DNA of 64,000 nt from Ganaspis brasiliensis. Taxonomy: Eukaryota; Arthropoda; Insecta; Hymenoptera; Figitidae. The stretch is taken from positions 372,001 through 436,000 of the forward strand of contig JAZKLR010000566.1 of assembly GCA_037103525.1 (NCBI GenBank). The letters are read 5' to 3'. The notes below the pieces were generated by a model, which ran no database searches, was not told the origin of the DNA, and worked only from the letters and a program-made list of their open reading frames with translations. The position numbers were made by a program, and so were the translations under genes. Positions 45,101-60,116 of the stretch are shown here, piece after piece; positions within the stretch are counted from its first letter, which is position 1, and the number at the start of each line of letters is the position of its first letter.

Positions 45101-48100
45101 AAATAGCACGAGTGAAAATTATATTAAGAAAAATTAGAAGCAATTATGTCCTACTATGAGTAATGAAAAAAATGTATTTTAGTGAAGAGCATTTTGTGAC
45201 TGATCAGTCTTGTTGCATTATTTGAAAAGGTTTATTGATTGAATGCAAAGTGGAGATCAAAATTAAGCGGATTAGTAAAACAACCGGGGAATTTGGACAG
45301 ATTTATAAATGACAAACATCGGGGAAAATATTTTAAAAAATAACAATCATTAGACTTTTTAAGAAAAAACACTTAAGTAGAAACAAAAATATAGTGATTA
45401 AAAAGAGAAAACGCTTTTTTCGAGAAATTATGATAAAAATTATTTAAAAAATGTATAACTAAAATTAATGACGCAATTAAAAAAAAAAGAAAATGCTTTA
45501 AGCAAAAACAAGGCGTGTTTGTACATCTAAAAAAAAAAAGAATATCGTCTGAAAGATCTATTATGGAACATTAAGTTGGACTTTTGTGCAGAAATAAATA
45601 TTATTTTGAAAAAGAAACCCTTCAACAATGGGCTAATACGGAGAACAATAGACAAAAGGAAATTACAGTAGTTTGGGACAGAGCGATTAATTAGGATGTT
45701 AATTATAAGAAAGTGTCCGTACATTCGTTGTTCAACTTGCTGATGCAGTAAAAATAGTTATGTGATTGGTACGGTTTTATCAGTCTACGTTTCGTTTACT
45801 TGTTTGATTTCGATGAATATTTTTGTGATGGTAACGATTCGAGATGAAATAATCATTATCAACTAGTTTTGCCTGATTGCAATTCCAGTTCCAAATTATC
45901 TATTCTGCAGACCTATTATGTGCTGATCTTCAATATCCTTCATCACTTCTCCATTTTTTAGACCTTCATTATATATGGTATTCCGGCAACAACTGCAACA
46001 TCCGAAATCGAAAAATCACTTTTTAAGGAGCTATTCCTGATGATGTCATTCAATACCAAAATTTGGTTAAGAGAATATTCATCTAATCAGGATCAAAAAC
46101 TTGTTGATTTAAAAATACTTTTGAACTTGATGCAATGATATTTTTTTAATAAGTATGTGCAAGAATTAACAAAACAAAGGGATAAGATAAATTAGAGAAA
46201 TGGATAAGGAAAAAAATTAGGTTGTTGGTAATTTCAATGCCTGGACTGTATAAAAGAGTGGAATGTCTACTGGGATTATGAGAAAAAAAAGGCTCAACGG
46301 AAGATACGTTAAATTCTCTTGTCTCTTATATAATTAAAAAATCTGCATAATTTGACATCAGTTGATGTTGCCATTTTTCAACTTCCTGTAAGTGCGTATT
46401 ATTTTTTATTATTATTTCTTTTAGGTCGGAGTAAAAACATTATTAACAATGCACTTAAGTATTCTCATAGCAACTTTAATTAAACAATTATGCAAATTAA
46501 CAAAGTTATATACAGAAATGTGCTTATCCGAAAAAGAATCTGACTCTGAGAGCAGGATCGATTTATCGGCCATGGTTCTTCGTCTGGAAAAGAAAAACCA
46601 AATGTTTCTTTAATCATCAAAAATGTGACTGTCGTTAAGCGTAGCATGTTTTAAAAAATTTTTGAATAAAATAGCGGCATGTTAAACACAGTATTTTGCT
46701 TTTCTTGAAAACTCATTTCCATTTCAAGCGCATTAAAAATAAAAGTTTAAACTTTAACAGCTACACTTAACGATGACTAGAATTTTGATGATTTATTAAA
46801 GCTTTTGTTTTTTTTTTTAATGAACATTAAGTCTGTTTATAACTTTGTTTATTTTTATTATAATTTATTCAATTCTTGAATGTTTATTGTGCCCCCTCGA
46901 AATAGTATTTACTTTAACAAATATCAACATTTATTTTTTGATTCCAATTAGAGTTAAATTACCTTTTAACCTCAATTACCTTTTAGAATGGTTTGAACTA
47001 ACTCTTAAACTGTTAATAGTGAATGTTTTTTTCATTGATGTTATATTTTTACTGATAACATTTTTACAATTCATAGCTGATTCTCAAATTAGAGTATAAA
47101 ATTTAAGTGACTCTAATTAATACAGAAAATTAATGGACAATATTCTTGTAAAAAGATGAATTGAAAGTTTCTGAACGAAAATAAAATCGCACAAGGCATT
47201 AAAATGTTGGTAACTAAAGAAGCAGCACTTAGCAGAAATAAATAAGCTAAAGCAAATATGTGAATCTGTTATAAATAAATTTTCTTTTCCATTGGCCTTT
47301 TCCAGCGTAGGCAGCCATAAGTAAACTAGACATGGCGCACATAAAGACGGAATTATTTGCGCGCTAAATTTTTATTTTACTTTTAAAAGTGATAACAATA
47401 TACTGAAGAAAATTATATTCAAAGTGTGTGACGAATACACTGACATTTATTAAATGACTTAACGAAACATTTTTAATAAGCCAGCGCATGTAGAAAATTC
47501 TTCGAATGTTTCATTCATTTAATAAAAATGTTGCGCAGTAGTCTGCAGCGTCGATTAACTCGCTAAAACCTCGAGACCGATTTATATAACCTGTGATGAG
47601 GTAAAAAGTTACCTTGTACAATATTTTTAAACGAATTTAAAAATATAATAATGATATTTTAATTTTAATTAAATTATTACACACCAGTCTGGAATCAATT
47701 CCAGGCTATTGTTCAGCCCTAATATAAACGTAGGGATTTGTGCCTTTTATTATATTTTGAGTTTACGTTATTTAATTTTATTGAATATTTAAGATTCAAA
47801 AGTTCATTTTTATTTTTGTCGAATTTAAGATTTTGTTAAATTAAGATATATTATCATATTTTGACTTTGTATTTAATTAATTAAAATATTGAAATAATGT
47901 TGTTATTTGAACTTCCGGTTCTTACCTGACAACTTGTCAGATCGGACAATTATTTATTTTGTGCGATAAACATTAAATGATCGAACTTTTATTTTACACG
48001 CACGAACACTGATTGTCATTGGTTGGCATTCCTGATCGTCGTAAGATTATCCTGAAACATGGGTCCAGATGAGAGTCCCGTTTTCTCAAAAATGACAGGA

Positions 48101-51100
48101 TCAGAAAATGATGTCGTCAGTCGTGTTTATAAACTGTGAAAACACTGGTGGCAGCCATCTTGTTTTAGCTCTTGACGTCAGCGCCGCCACCACTTCTTCT
48201 GATTCACAATTCTCGGTCGGTTGCCACTCGACCATCTGGTCGTGTATTATTTATAAAAACTGTTACAACTTTATTAAAACATAACCAAAATTATTGACGG
48301 TGCTCCATTAGTGGACGTAAGCCATCCCAGGTGAGCTCCAATAATTAATTTTGTTTTATATTTGTTGAAGTCGATCTCCAAATAAACATTAAATTTAGAG
48401 TCAGTGTTCAATGCGCGTATTTGTAAATGTCCGTGCCATGCGGACGATCATTTACATTCTTGTAATCTTTTGATCATGTTAAAATTTAATAAATATGTTC
48501 TTTTATAATGTAAAATTTAAATTTGTGCTGCTCCTTATCCCCCACTTTCCGGAAAGTTAATTAGTCGTGATTTATTGTTTACAATATTGTCTAATTTGAT
48601 TAATTTCATTAGTCTATTGTTTTATTACTTTGTTGTTTAGTTATTTCTTAATAAAATAACTTGGCGCGAGATATTTATTTTTATATTATGGTTACATATC
48701 TGTGTATTTATTATTATTATTATTAATTATATTTAGTGTACTTGATTTTCCATATTTTTAAGAAATTTTCGGAAATCATCTGGAATTGGTAACATTTCAA
48801 TCCGGGAATTGAAATAATTATAATACAATAAATTATCTTAACCTCTTAAATTGTTATAAACAATTTAATAAACAAATTCGATAAATGTGTAATATTTAAG
48901 TTTAAAACGATATAAAATCATATTTACTTATTTTTTATAGGTTTGTAAATAGAAAAAAATTAAACAATTTTTATAATCAAATTCACTAATTTTGTATATT
49001 TATTCGAGTAAATAAATTATTTTCATAGAAAAAAATAGCAAAAATTACGTTTCTTTTTAACTTTTGACTTAAGTAACAGATTCTAAATTTTTTTTCTTTT
49101 AATTAATCTCGACAGAGTTTTAGAGAATTTTTTAAGCTTTCAAAGGAAAAAGAAAGTTTGAATCGGTTAAAAATTACAAGCTGTAAAGTATTTTGAACCT
49201 TAATTTACAAGAATTTCTTACTGAGCGCTAGTCAGTACGCGCTTCGTTCTGCGCAGATCACCGCAAGAGGTATAAATATGGGCGAAGCAAAAGACATAAG
49301 TCATTTGACGCCGTCCGCCGAACGGTGACGTCGCTCAGGTCATAAGTTCAGTACTCAATAATTTTCTTAAGGTTGTTGTTTAGTTGGATCAGCGCCAGCT
49401 AACGACAATACTCTAACTAGTAACACTTAATTGTTATGAATGTTCCGATTTCTAAAATATGAAATCTAATAAACATTAAAAATTAGAGTCAGTGTTCAGA
49501 GTTCAGTGCATTTGAAATAAATATGTTAACTTGTACTGTAAATTAAATTGTGATTTGTTGCTGATCCTTACTCCCTTCTCTCCGGATTTTACTGTGTTAG
49601 TTGTGGCATAATTTGCTGAGATCTTCTTTTTCTTTAGTTATCTTAACAATAAAATAATTTGTCGCGTAGGGCTTTATTTTTGTTATTTATTTACTAGCTT
49701 CGTTTGTTTAGTTTAAAATTAGTTTAATTAAAATTAAAGCATAAAATAATCAAAATGCGCCATAGTACTCAAACTTTGATTTTAAATCTCGAATAACTTT
49801 TTAAGATAATCTTTCAATTTCACGCAAATAATTCTCGTCGTTAGATGAGCCACGTGAGGATACTTTACCAACCAAACATAATTTAAAATCTCATAGCTGT
49901 AATTACGTAATAAAGTTAAGTAAAGTAAGACTCCTGTGAAATGAGAATTATATGAAAGAAAAATTATACATTTAGCTTTTTAGGTACCTACCAAAGAAAA
50001 TTTTGCCAAATACAAATTTTGTTAAATAGATTTTCTGATGTAAACAATTTTTTTTAAATATTAAGCTATAATTCGAGTTAATTTATATTTAAACAATACA
50101 GAACTTCACAATTAAAAATACAAAAATACGGTAAACTGCAAAGTGATACAGTTCTAAAAGGTACTAACTTGAAGCTTAGTAATAATTGTGAATAGGTTAA
50201 GGGAAATTTTCATGCATGACGTAGCGCGATGTAAAGTGCGTCTCGAATAAAGTGGCGAGATGACTTAGTTTACGAAATAATTAGTAAATTTTTAATTATT
50301 AAAATGTGACGATATTTAAACTTTGTTTATTTTTAATTTTTTAAACTCACTATCAGTTTTTCTGTACTTTTACCGATAATTATGTGATTCCGATTTTTAT
50401 ACCTATGTTATAACTTTAATTTGACAGTTACCCTCGTATTATTTATGTATACAATTTTTTTTATACTTTTTTAATATTCACGCATCATTGCACGACAATA
50501 TAATATTGCTACTGTTAGTATTACTAGAATGAGAAAAAAACAACTTCCAAATTTGTAGCGCCTGTATAAAAGCACATAGTTCATTAATTTAAAATAATAT
50601 TTTGTAAATGAGTACTTTCATTTAAAGAATAATATTTTACTATGGGGTCAAACCATAACATTTCACCCCAAGTCTTTGCGGACTATTCTTATAAAAATCC
50701 GATAATTTCAGTAAGATTTATTTTTGATGTCTGTACAATACGTTTTTAACAATAATTTTGAATAAATAAATAAATAAAGTAAATAATTAAATAAATAAAT
50801 AAAGAAATTAAATTTTTTTTTCTTATCAGCTTTTTTTTAAACTACTGACTATTTTTAAATGAAACTTTATAGAATTACATAAAATATGATCTAGAAGGTC
50901 TGTCTGGCCTTAGTTTACTTAAATTTAGCCCGAAAATCTATATTTAAAATTTTTCTCATTTTGGGCAATTTTACGAAATTAATTTTTTCGACAAAATACC
51001 AAGTATCATGAGAAAATATCCAATATTTTATATCCAATATTATAAAATTAAAAAGCTAGTATTTCATATGAAAGTACATTAAAAATAGTCAAAGATTTTC

Positions 51101-54100
51101 GAAAAATTAAACAGACATAAAAGATTAATCTTACCAATTATCAGATTTTTATAAAAATAGTCCGCAACGACTTTGGCTCAGAACAGAATTTCATTTTCTA
51201 ATATTTAAAGAAGGAAGACTATATCCCGGTCGGTTTGATGCCTATTAAGCTCTTGGTTTGAGCTTTTGATGGTAAATCAAATTAATTATTAAATTGGAAT
51301 ATGAAAATAGATGTCTGGTATAAATGAGGTCATGCTTTTTTCGAGAATTTTTGACTCATCTCCAATATGTCACATTTTCTTTATGGTCATTATTATAAAT
51401 TTATATTGTCTGACACAGATTCATCATATACGAATTTTCTTCATCACTTAAGACTGTCACATTGATGGAAGCTGAAATTTTTAAAATCTGTTAAAGTTGC
51501 TTCTAGCTTGTTTAAATTCGTATTGATTAACTCAAAAAAAACTCTGAACAAAAAGTTTTAAGCAAAATGGTGGATATGTCAAGTCCACCATTTTGATTAA
51601 CGGTTTTTGTCTCAAGTCTTTCAGAAGATATTATTTACTACAAAGTCACCTGTGCACAAAAATTTTAATCGAAATGTGTTCTGGTCAGAAGAGTGACTTA
51701 GTTGCCATGGAATGACTCATATGTTGTATATATTCATGATTAATAATTCAAAAGTATTTTTTTCTCATTAAACTACTGTTGCTATTATTTTACTAATATT
51801 GTTTAAAAACATTAACCGTACATTTAAATTATTTTCTGAGGCCAGAGAAAGAAGATTGATTTCCCGTAGCCTTTTGTGCACTCAATCCGAATCTGTAAAC
51901 AGAAATTGTCCATCATACAAGGTTTTTCAGTAACTTCTTCTGTATTGAAAAAAATATTGACTAATGAAAACAGTGATGCCGCAAGACATGATAAAACGAG
52001 AAATTTTACTTTTTTCGGTTTGTATTGACATGTTAATAAACTCTTTTATCAGCATTCTACAGATAAAAATTATGACAGTTTTTTTTAAGTTCAAAAATCT
52101 AATAGAGTATTGGTTTTAGAAGACCATGATCATGGAATTTTCTTAGAAAAAATTGTATATAATTAACAATTTTTTATTGAATTTGAAACGTACCTAAAAT
52201 TAAAAATAAGTTGCTTGCTTAATTCGCAAATTTTTTTACTCATGTAACCGGACCATGAATTTCTAAAGCATTTTTGGTTGCTGAATCCAAACCAGAATCT
52301 GAATCCAAATTAAACCCCTAAAAACAACCCGCATCTAAGTTATCTATATTATATGAAAAAAATATAACTTTTTAAAATTGTTTTTTTGCTTTTATGATTG
52401 CTTCAGGATAGTTTTTATTACTCAAAGTATGATTATTATTCAAAACAACCCCTGAATTACTACCACTATTTACAATATCAACATGTTAACAAAAATTCTT
52501 CAGTCAGAATTTTTTTCAAAGATATTGCTGTTTTTAGAATTCGTTTGGAGATAACATCTCAAAGAATTCAGATATTAAGTATTATAGTTTATCAATTAAT
52601 TTTAACTATAAAAACTATTAATCTTAAATAATTGTGCAAAAAGAATTTTTTTCCTAGCGAAGATAGTAAAGTATCAATCCAAGATTGGAATATTTACATT
52701 TTTTTCTTCCTAGCAAAAAATTATGCGGCTAACCTCAAAATATTATAATCGTATGATAAAAAAAAAATTATACCACATCTTGTTCTGCTTTTTTTTTATT
52801 CTTGCGGCATCCCTGTAATTAAACATTTTGAAAAATCTGTAGTTCATGCATTTCTTTGTTTTAAAACCAAGAACTGTGTTTGTAAAATGAATTGCTTGTT
52901 TGGAAAGTTCTAACATTAAAGTTGTTGAGCATTTTTTCCTAAAGAAAATTAGCTGAAATTTATTAAAATCATGTCGCTTTTAAAAAAGTCTATTATTGGA
53001 AGAAGTTTAAGAACATTTTGCAATATTCGTATTACTTGAATGGTGAGAAATTTTAAAATCGCTTTTCAAAGCTATTAGTCTTAATTTTTTTAAAGAATTA
53101 ATCTTATTGACAAAAATTTTCTTCTCATAAATTCTGGTTCTGTGCGTAAAGACTACGGGAAATCACTCTTGTAATCGTAGGAAATAAAACCAATGCAAAT
53201 CTTTGTTATTATTATCATCACTTAACTATTATTTATTATTACTGAGGTTATGGTTAGACAGGACAACAAAAAAATCAATGAAGGGTGTTTTCACCTGATC
53301 AGGAGTACTAATGTGTATGTTTTTGGGGTCATTGGCAATTTCAAAAATCTGACTTGAGATTCGTAGTTGACAACCCCAAAAAATTTTAGATACCATGTTT
53401 TATAAAAATTTAAAAAAAAAATTTTAAATTTGATCGACATTTATTATTTGTTATTTTAGATTTTGAAACCCCAAAAAACCTATGATGCCAAAGATTGAAG
53501 TAAATCCGTCAATATTTAAAAAGTTTACTCAAAATCTACCATGTTTTCTGAGGTTAGCAAAAAAATCTGACTTAATGGAAAAAAGCAACTTTTGATTCGT
53601 GACAGAGGACTCTAAATTTAATACAACTGGTCTGGTTAAATAAAACTTTCATTGTTTTTTTTCTGTGATCCTGTATTATTATTAGGCCTATTTTTGTTAC
53701 CCTTATTTCTACTACTATATACTATTGAACCTGATTATATTAGTGTTATTTTTTAATTAAATGCATATATGCTTAATTCTTACTATTATTATTGTTATTA
53801 TTATTATTATATTATTATTGAATTTCTTCTCGTCGTTGAAACTACTTATGTTATTATTATTACATAATTGGATGCGAGAGAAAAATAGAATAAGGTTATT
53901 TTAAGAGGAGATTTCAATGCATGGGTAGAAAAGCTGCGAGGCGGAATCTGAGAGGAATTACAACGAACATAAAATTAAAAAAAAATGAACAAGATAAAAT
54001 GAAGGCAATAAAGATGATGAAAAAGAAAAAAAGTTTAATGTGTTATGAAAGGAAACGAGAAACCGGAATTTATTCTTATAAGAAGAAAGAACATGTAATT

Positions 54101-57100
54101 GATTACGAGTTACGAGATAGCAGAATGAGAATTTAAAAAATATATAATAAAATTGGACGGTAATAGAAAAGTAGAGATTTGACGCTGTTACTTATTGAAT
54201 TGGAAATGAGATCCAAATTTAGTGATGAGGATAAGGGCATAAGAAAAGAACCAGGAATGTGGAGTCCAAGTTTTTGAATCCGGAATGTGAAATCCAAGAT
54301 GTGGAAACCGGAATGTTAAATCCAGGAAAAGTTACTTAATCGACTCCTAAGAAGGTCAAGAAATTATTTAGAAAGCATAGGAAACATTAAAATTTATTAT
54401 GAGAAGAAAACGATTAGATAAACATGCAGGAAAGAGCTTTAACAAAGATCTAAAATTTTAAAGAGCGCTGAATGTTGAACCACCTAAAATTGACATCTTT
54501 TAACAGACAAACTAGATTTAACTTTTTTATATTACAAATAGCGACATATATATTCGGTTAAGAGTAAGTTTAGTTATGTTACTGTACATAGAGTTGCATA
54601 TGCAGGAGGATATGTTCTCCTTTAACATGATATTACAATATTATTAACACTATAAACATTAATACATGTTATTATCACAGAAATTTCTCTAACTTCATGG
54701 TAAAAAAAAAAGAAAATTATATCAAAGATATTTACCGCTTCCAAAGAATCCTTTCTTGCTCTTCTTCGTAGGATCCGCTCGAGTCTTTTTGGAGTTGTCC
54801 TTGATGATAGTGGTAGCCGATTTTTTGATGTCCTTTGGTGAAAGTTTGTTTATTGGTTTGAGGACCGGTGGTGCTATTGTCGGAGGCCTGATTGGTTTGC
54901 TTTCCCGCAACTTATTCTTTGGAATTGGGCTGACCTTGGCGACCTTGGTGGCACCTTTGACCTTGGATGGACAGCACTGGTAAGGCTGATAGGAGGGAAT
55001 CTTTGGTTTCGCGCTTTTTGCTCCCATCCCGATGTAGAAACAGCCGTCGCCTGCAGTAAGCAAATATACGAATCAGACAAGATGAATTTACAAATGAAAA
55101 GTGGCTTTTGCATTAGTCGGAAAATAATATTCTTCAAAGTAAAATAAAAACGTCTTACAAACTTAGAATATGATAGAGGTAAAACAAAATAAAGATGAGG
55201 GAAGAAACTAAATTATATAAAAAAAAAGAAATTTTCTAACAAAGTTTAACAAGTTAAAGACAGTTAAAGACTAAAGAAAGGAAATAAACATAAAAAGTTA
55301 GTTATGAGACCCTCCACTGAAGCGCAGAAATATGTCACAGTAATCCCAATGCGCAGCAAAAGCCAAACGTGCAAGATTTTGAAAACAATACTTTCAGCGA
55401 GTCGATGACTCAATATTTCCGAATTACAGAAAAATATAGGAAGGTGATAGAGAAGATGTTTCATTATTCTAAAAATATACGTCAACCTTCTTATCATTTT
55501 CTTACATTCTAGTATGTTAAGGTACCAATTGAGATCTTTAATATATCCAAAATAACAAAAAATCAGAATTGAAAATCTCACTGCAGGCGACGGCTATTGA
55601 AAAAAATCGATCAGCTCGCTTGAAAATATCGTCCAGCTTGATAAGAATGCGGTGTAATCTTAATTGCGCAAATTTTCGATGATTTTAAAAAACGCACTGT
55701 GTTTTGTTTAGAATAATGAACTTGACGAATCTATAGAAATTCACAGGATTAACATGCATCATACCAGGATCGATGAAGATTTTAAGAAAAGAGCAGGATT
55801 TTTGGTGTAACGTGGAGAGAACTAAAAATTAGAAGATGATACAATTCAACAAAAAGAAGATGCACTAAAACAGGGAAAAACGATTCCGTGCAGTTGTACA
55901 TTTTGTTTTCGCTCGACCTTGACCGATAGGTGAGTAGTGGGATCACGAATCCTAACGTTTTATTAAGGTAATTACTCTGTAATAGTTTCTGAAAAAATTT
56001 ACTTTTCATAACGCTGTCTTAAAAATGGCATGATTCGGTTCTCTGTAGATAACCAGAAAGTTACTTCTTAAAGAACGATTCACCATGTGACGTCAGAGTG
56101 CAAACATATTTGAGACATAATTTTGTATGTCAGGTTTGTTTAATTGACCCTTATAAATTATTACAAAAGCGCAAATTATATTGGCTTTGGGGTCGTTAAT
56201 CTGAAAGAAAAGTAACATGAAATTTAGCGAGCAAACGTTTCGGCCACAAATGTAATACAGTCCAAATTGCATGTCTCCCACTTTTCTTGCACGCACTGTT
56301 TGACCAACTGAACAGAGTCGATGTCTTTAGCGTGAGTAGTACAGCTTTAAAATCTAACCTGACTGTATCACCGGTGCGGCGTGTTAACAAGTAAAAAAGT
56401 GTGAGACATTCAATTTGGATTGTATTTGTGTACACTCTGACGTGACATAGTGAATTGTTCTTAATTCTGCAACTTTCTGGTTATCTATACAGAGAACCGA
56501 ATTTTTCGCGCAATTTTTGCAACTCGTTTCTTTCGTTGCAAAAACATTGCACTCGTTTCAGAAACGACTGCTTGTCACGCATGTTACGAAATATACTGTA
56601 TTCAAATTGGTAACATTGTATAAAACATTCGTTGGAGGTTACTCATTGCTACAGAAAGTAGATTTTGAATGTTTTGAGTTACTCTGCACCGAGAAACCTT
56701 TGGATCGTTTTCAAACCCGTAGTCCCGGGACGTTAGTACGACTACAATTTGGGCGTGTGGAAACACCATAGAGACAATATAAATATGAAAGGCGTGCTTC
56801 CTCCTGCGGTCTACTTCCTTCCTTGCAGTGCACCTGTGCCCTTCTTGCTGTCTACCTCGTGCCTGGATGTGCGCCTGTGATCTTCTTGCAGGCCAGTTCC
56901 ACTTTGGTCTTTATGCAGTTTACAACGGGGGCGTTTATCGGGCAATTCTTATTCAGCCTTCTTACCATCAACGCCGCGCGGTTCAGTTCTGTCATGGCCT
57001 ACTTACAGTTGAGTTCCGGTTTGGCCTTCATACAGTCCACTTCGGGCGGGTTTTTCAAGTGCATTTGCCGACGGTTTTTTAAATTTGTGGTTATAACGGG

Positions 57101-60081
57101 TGACCAAATGTGACGTATTTTTCTCTATTTTAAATAAGAATAAACTCTCCTTCGAGAGAGTCACCCTCGAAAACATGATTGACCTTATGTTAAGAGGTGT
57201 GGACTCATGGCAATATATTAAATCCTTCATTACTCAGATCATGGAAACCAAGGATGTCAATGAACGTAGGGAAAGGAACCAGGGTTAAACTGGATATATT
57301 GGAAGGTAAGAAGGTTAGGAAGAAATCCGTATAGAATCCTACACATCACATCGATGCCCGCCGTTGAGCGGGGTTCTTACCCTCATCGATTTGTCGGCTG
57401 ATCGAGATCTGATACTGAGCTGAGGAATCTATGGGTATTGGTGGAGTTAGCACTCGGCGATGTTAGTTGCTTAGTTTAATCTTCCCACTGAGTGTTAAAT
57501 ACTCCTATAAAGCGAGGAAGGTTTAGTGGGTATTACCCAGAGACAAACTAGCTGGGGAATATTTACAATCCGAAGTAAACTATTCTCTGGACTTGAATCC
57601 CGCATACGGGGAGCATCCTCTTTAAATGATGCTTTTATCATTCATTGTAAGATGTTGTTAGCATCAGTCTTTTTCTCTCTATCTTATGGAAGCTGCCGTA
57701 GACGCTTCTGAATAGGCCTAGCCTACTCTTTTTATATTATCTCTATGGGAAGCACCAGTCAGTTCAGTTGCAAACCCACTAGCGGAACGACTGTTCGTTC
57801 AGTAAAGTGGACAGTCTGATTTGGTCCTGTGGCACTCCTACAGTGGGATGTCAGTGGAACAATGGCAGACGGCTTATAAGTTTCTCAGTGTGTTTTGTTA
57901 ATTTATTTTCCTTATATTGGTGGTTACATCTTACATTAGATGTAAATATATTTTAAATTAGATGTAAGGACTAGGGAGGACCCAAACCCTCTAAAATTTA
58001 TCGCGATCATGTCGCAACATCGTATCTATTCGGAAAACAAAACAAGAACGTGTCTAATCAGAAATGGAAGCAAAAACAACCTATTTAAAAAAAAGCGTCA
58101 AGAACTTAACTGTTTAGAAATTTAAATAACAGCAGTATCAGTACTTGAAACAATTAACCTTTATCCGATTAGAATAGCATACATATAGAAAAGCACTTCG
58201 TGATGATATAAAATTAGAGTAACTATTAAGTATATTTCCAATTAAAAGAACAAGTTGAAGTTTAACAAGAAAAGTTAATTTCTGAACAGTTACGTTCTTG
58301 ACTCTTTACCTGAATAGGTAAGCTTTAATTCTATTTCATATTAGACACGTTTTTGCTTTGTTTTCCGAATAGATGCGATGTTGCGTCAAAGCGACGATAT
58401 CTGCCCACATTGTTTATTTTTCTGGAAACAGATTCAAAGCTTTTTGGAAACACTTCTATGATGCTTAAGGAAACTTTCTGGAACGTCAAGATATCATCAG
58501 AAATTCCAGTAAAAGCTTCCTTGCAGATTCTGTTGGAAACCTCTCTGGAAACTCCGGTCAGAGATTCCCTTATAAAGCAGGTGAAAGCTACACTTGAGAT
58601 TTTAGTGAAAAATTCACTGTAAATTCCGGTGAAAGTTTTCCTGTAGATTTCAATGGAAACTTTCCTATACATTCTGATAGAACCTTCCTTTGGTTTTAAA
58701 TTAAAATTTCCTATGGAAACTTTCCTATACATTCTGTTAGAACCTTCCTTTGATTTTAAATTTAAAATTAAATTTAAAATTCTATGGACATTTTGTTAAA
58801 ATGTTTCCTGAAATTTGCGGTGGAAGCATCACAAGAAATTCCTGTAGAAGATTCTCTTGATATTCCATTGAAATCCTTCTAGAGTTCCTAAAAAGTTCTT
58901 AGAAGTTTCTTACAGAATCTTAGAAATTTTTCTTTGTACTCCTTTGAAACTTCCAGCAGAAGGGCCTGCTATGAGCGGGTAACCATACTTTTAAGATTAG
59001 ATTCGGGACCAATAGGGAGATCAAAAAAGACAAATGTCCGAAATTTTTTGCTCTGATACCGCAGATTTGTTCCAAATTGTAAAATTATCCCTATTTTTTA
59101 AAATCGCAAAGTATTTAGAGCTTGCTTAAAAGCCATAAAGCAAATTTGTAAATTTGCTAAAAAATAGTCAAAAATCGCTCAAATCAGTAATCCAATGGAA
59201 TTTTATTTGAATGTTAGTAAAAATTTATAATTATTTTTTATATTAAAACAATTATGGAGAATAACCTTTAATTATTTAATAATAAGAGGCTGTAGAAACT
59301 TTTTAATTTTTTGTTTTTGCATTTATCGTGGTTCTATAAAATAGCATAAAAATTAATTAATCTTAACAAATTATTAAATAGATTATAAAATACTATTTCT
59401 TAAACTGTATTAAGATCTGTGTTCAGGATCTGGTCCGGTATGGATTACTGTTTGGAGTGATAATTGACAAGTGTCGCAGCAAAACATTTCAATTTTTTTT
59501 TGTGTGTTTTATTAAAAATAATGATTTTTAACAGGTTTTCCAACTTAAAGCCATAAATTTTAAGAGAGACGATTGCAGAGTAACAACCTTATATAAAGGA
59601 AATCTAGTCTACTTTTTTGACAAGTGGTTCAAGCCTATTTACACTGTGCACTTGCCACGAAAATCAAATAATTGATAGTTCATTGTGAACTCTCGCTTTA
59701 AAAGAAAGCCTACCATATATGATATCACGTGACCTTCATTTCATCTAGCACAAGCGCCGTTGCGTCTTTACCTGGGTATAGAAGTTTTTTTATAGCACTG
59801 TTAATGAGATTTGGTTCTTTTTTCTTTTCATCTTCGTCATCATCTTCTTCAGTTTTGTCGCTGCTGTCATCACCATCGTCACCATCGTCCTCATTGTTGT
59901 CTTTATTATTATCTCCATCCTCATCATCATCATCATTATCGTCATTCTTGTCTTTAACATTATTGTTATTATTGTCTTCATCATCATCATCATCATCATC
60001 ATCATTATTATCATCATCACCATCATCATCACTTTTGTTATCATCTTCTTTAGAATTATCATCAGCACTAGCATTATTATT

Positions 60082-60116
<35 letters not shown>

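Larger units (their letters stand above)
49691..54735. other. Right part of the 19-kb intron
   Basis: AT-rich. It contains the foldback at 50655-51200, degenerate 120-bp repeat traces near 53320-53500, microsatellite-like ATT runs near 53785-53820 and the LINE endonuclease relic at 53880-54136. Nothing else is supportable. Confidence 0.5.
55051..59771. other. Intron between basic and acidic exons
   Basis: Contains a foldback at 56033-56502, R1-type LINE debris at 56780-57290 with a GC-richer tail to 57960, a second foldback at 58001-58392 and a degenerate tandem array at 58420-58960. The rest is AT-rich without support for exons. Confidence 0.5.

Noticed and set aside
54756..54983. Plus-strand frame over the basic exon
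   Set aside because: Hydrophobic shadow of the Lys/Pro-rich minus-strand exon, which has both splice signals.
58331..58732. Minus-strand frame with repeated SIGIYRK-like units
   Set aside because: Translation of the degenerate 30-bp array; no splice or domain support.
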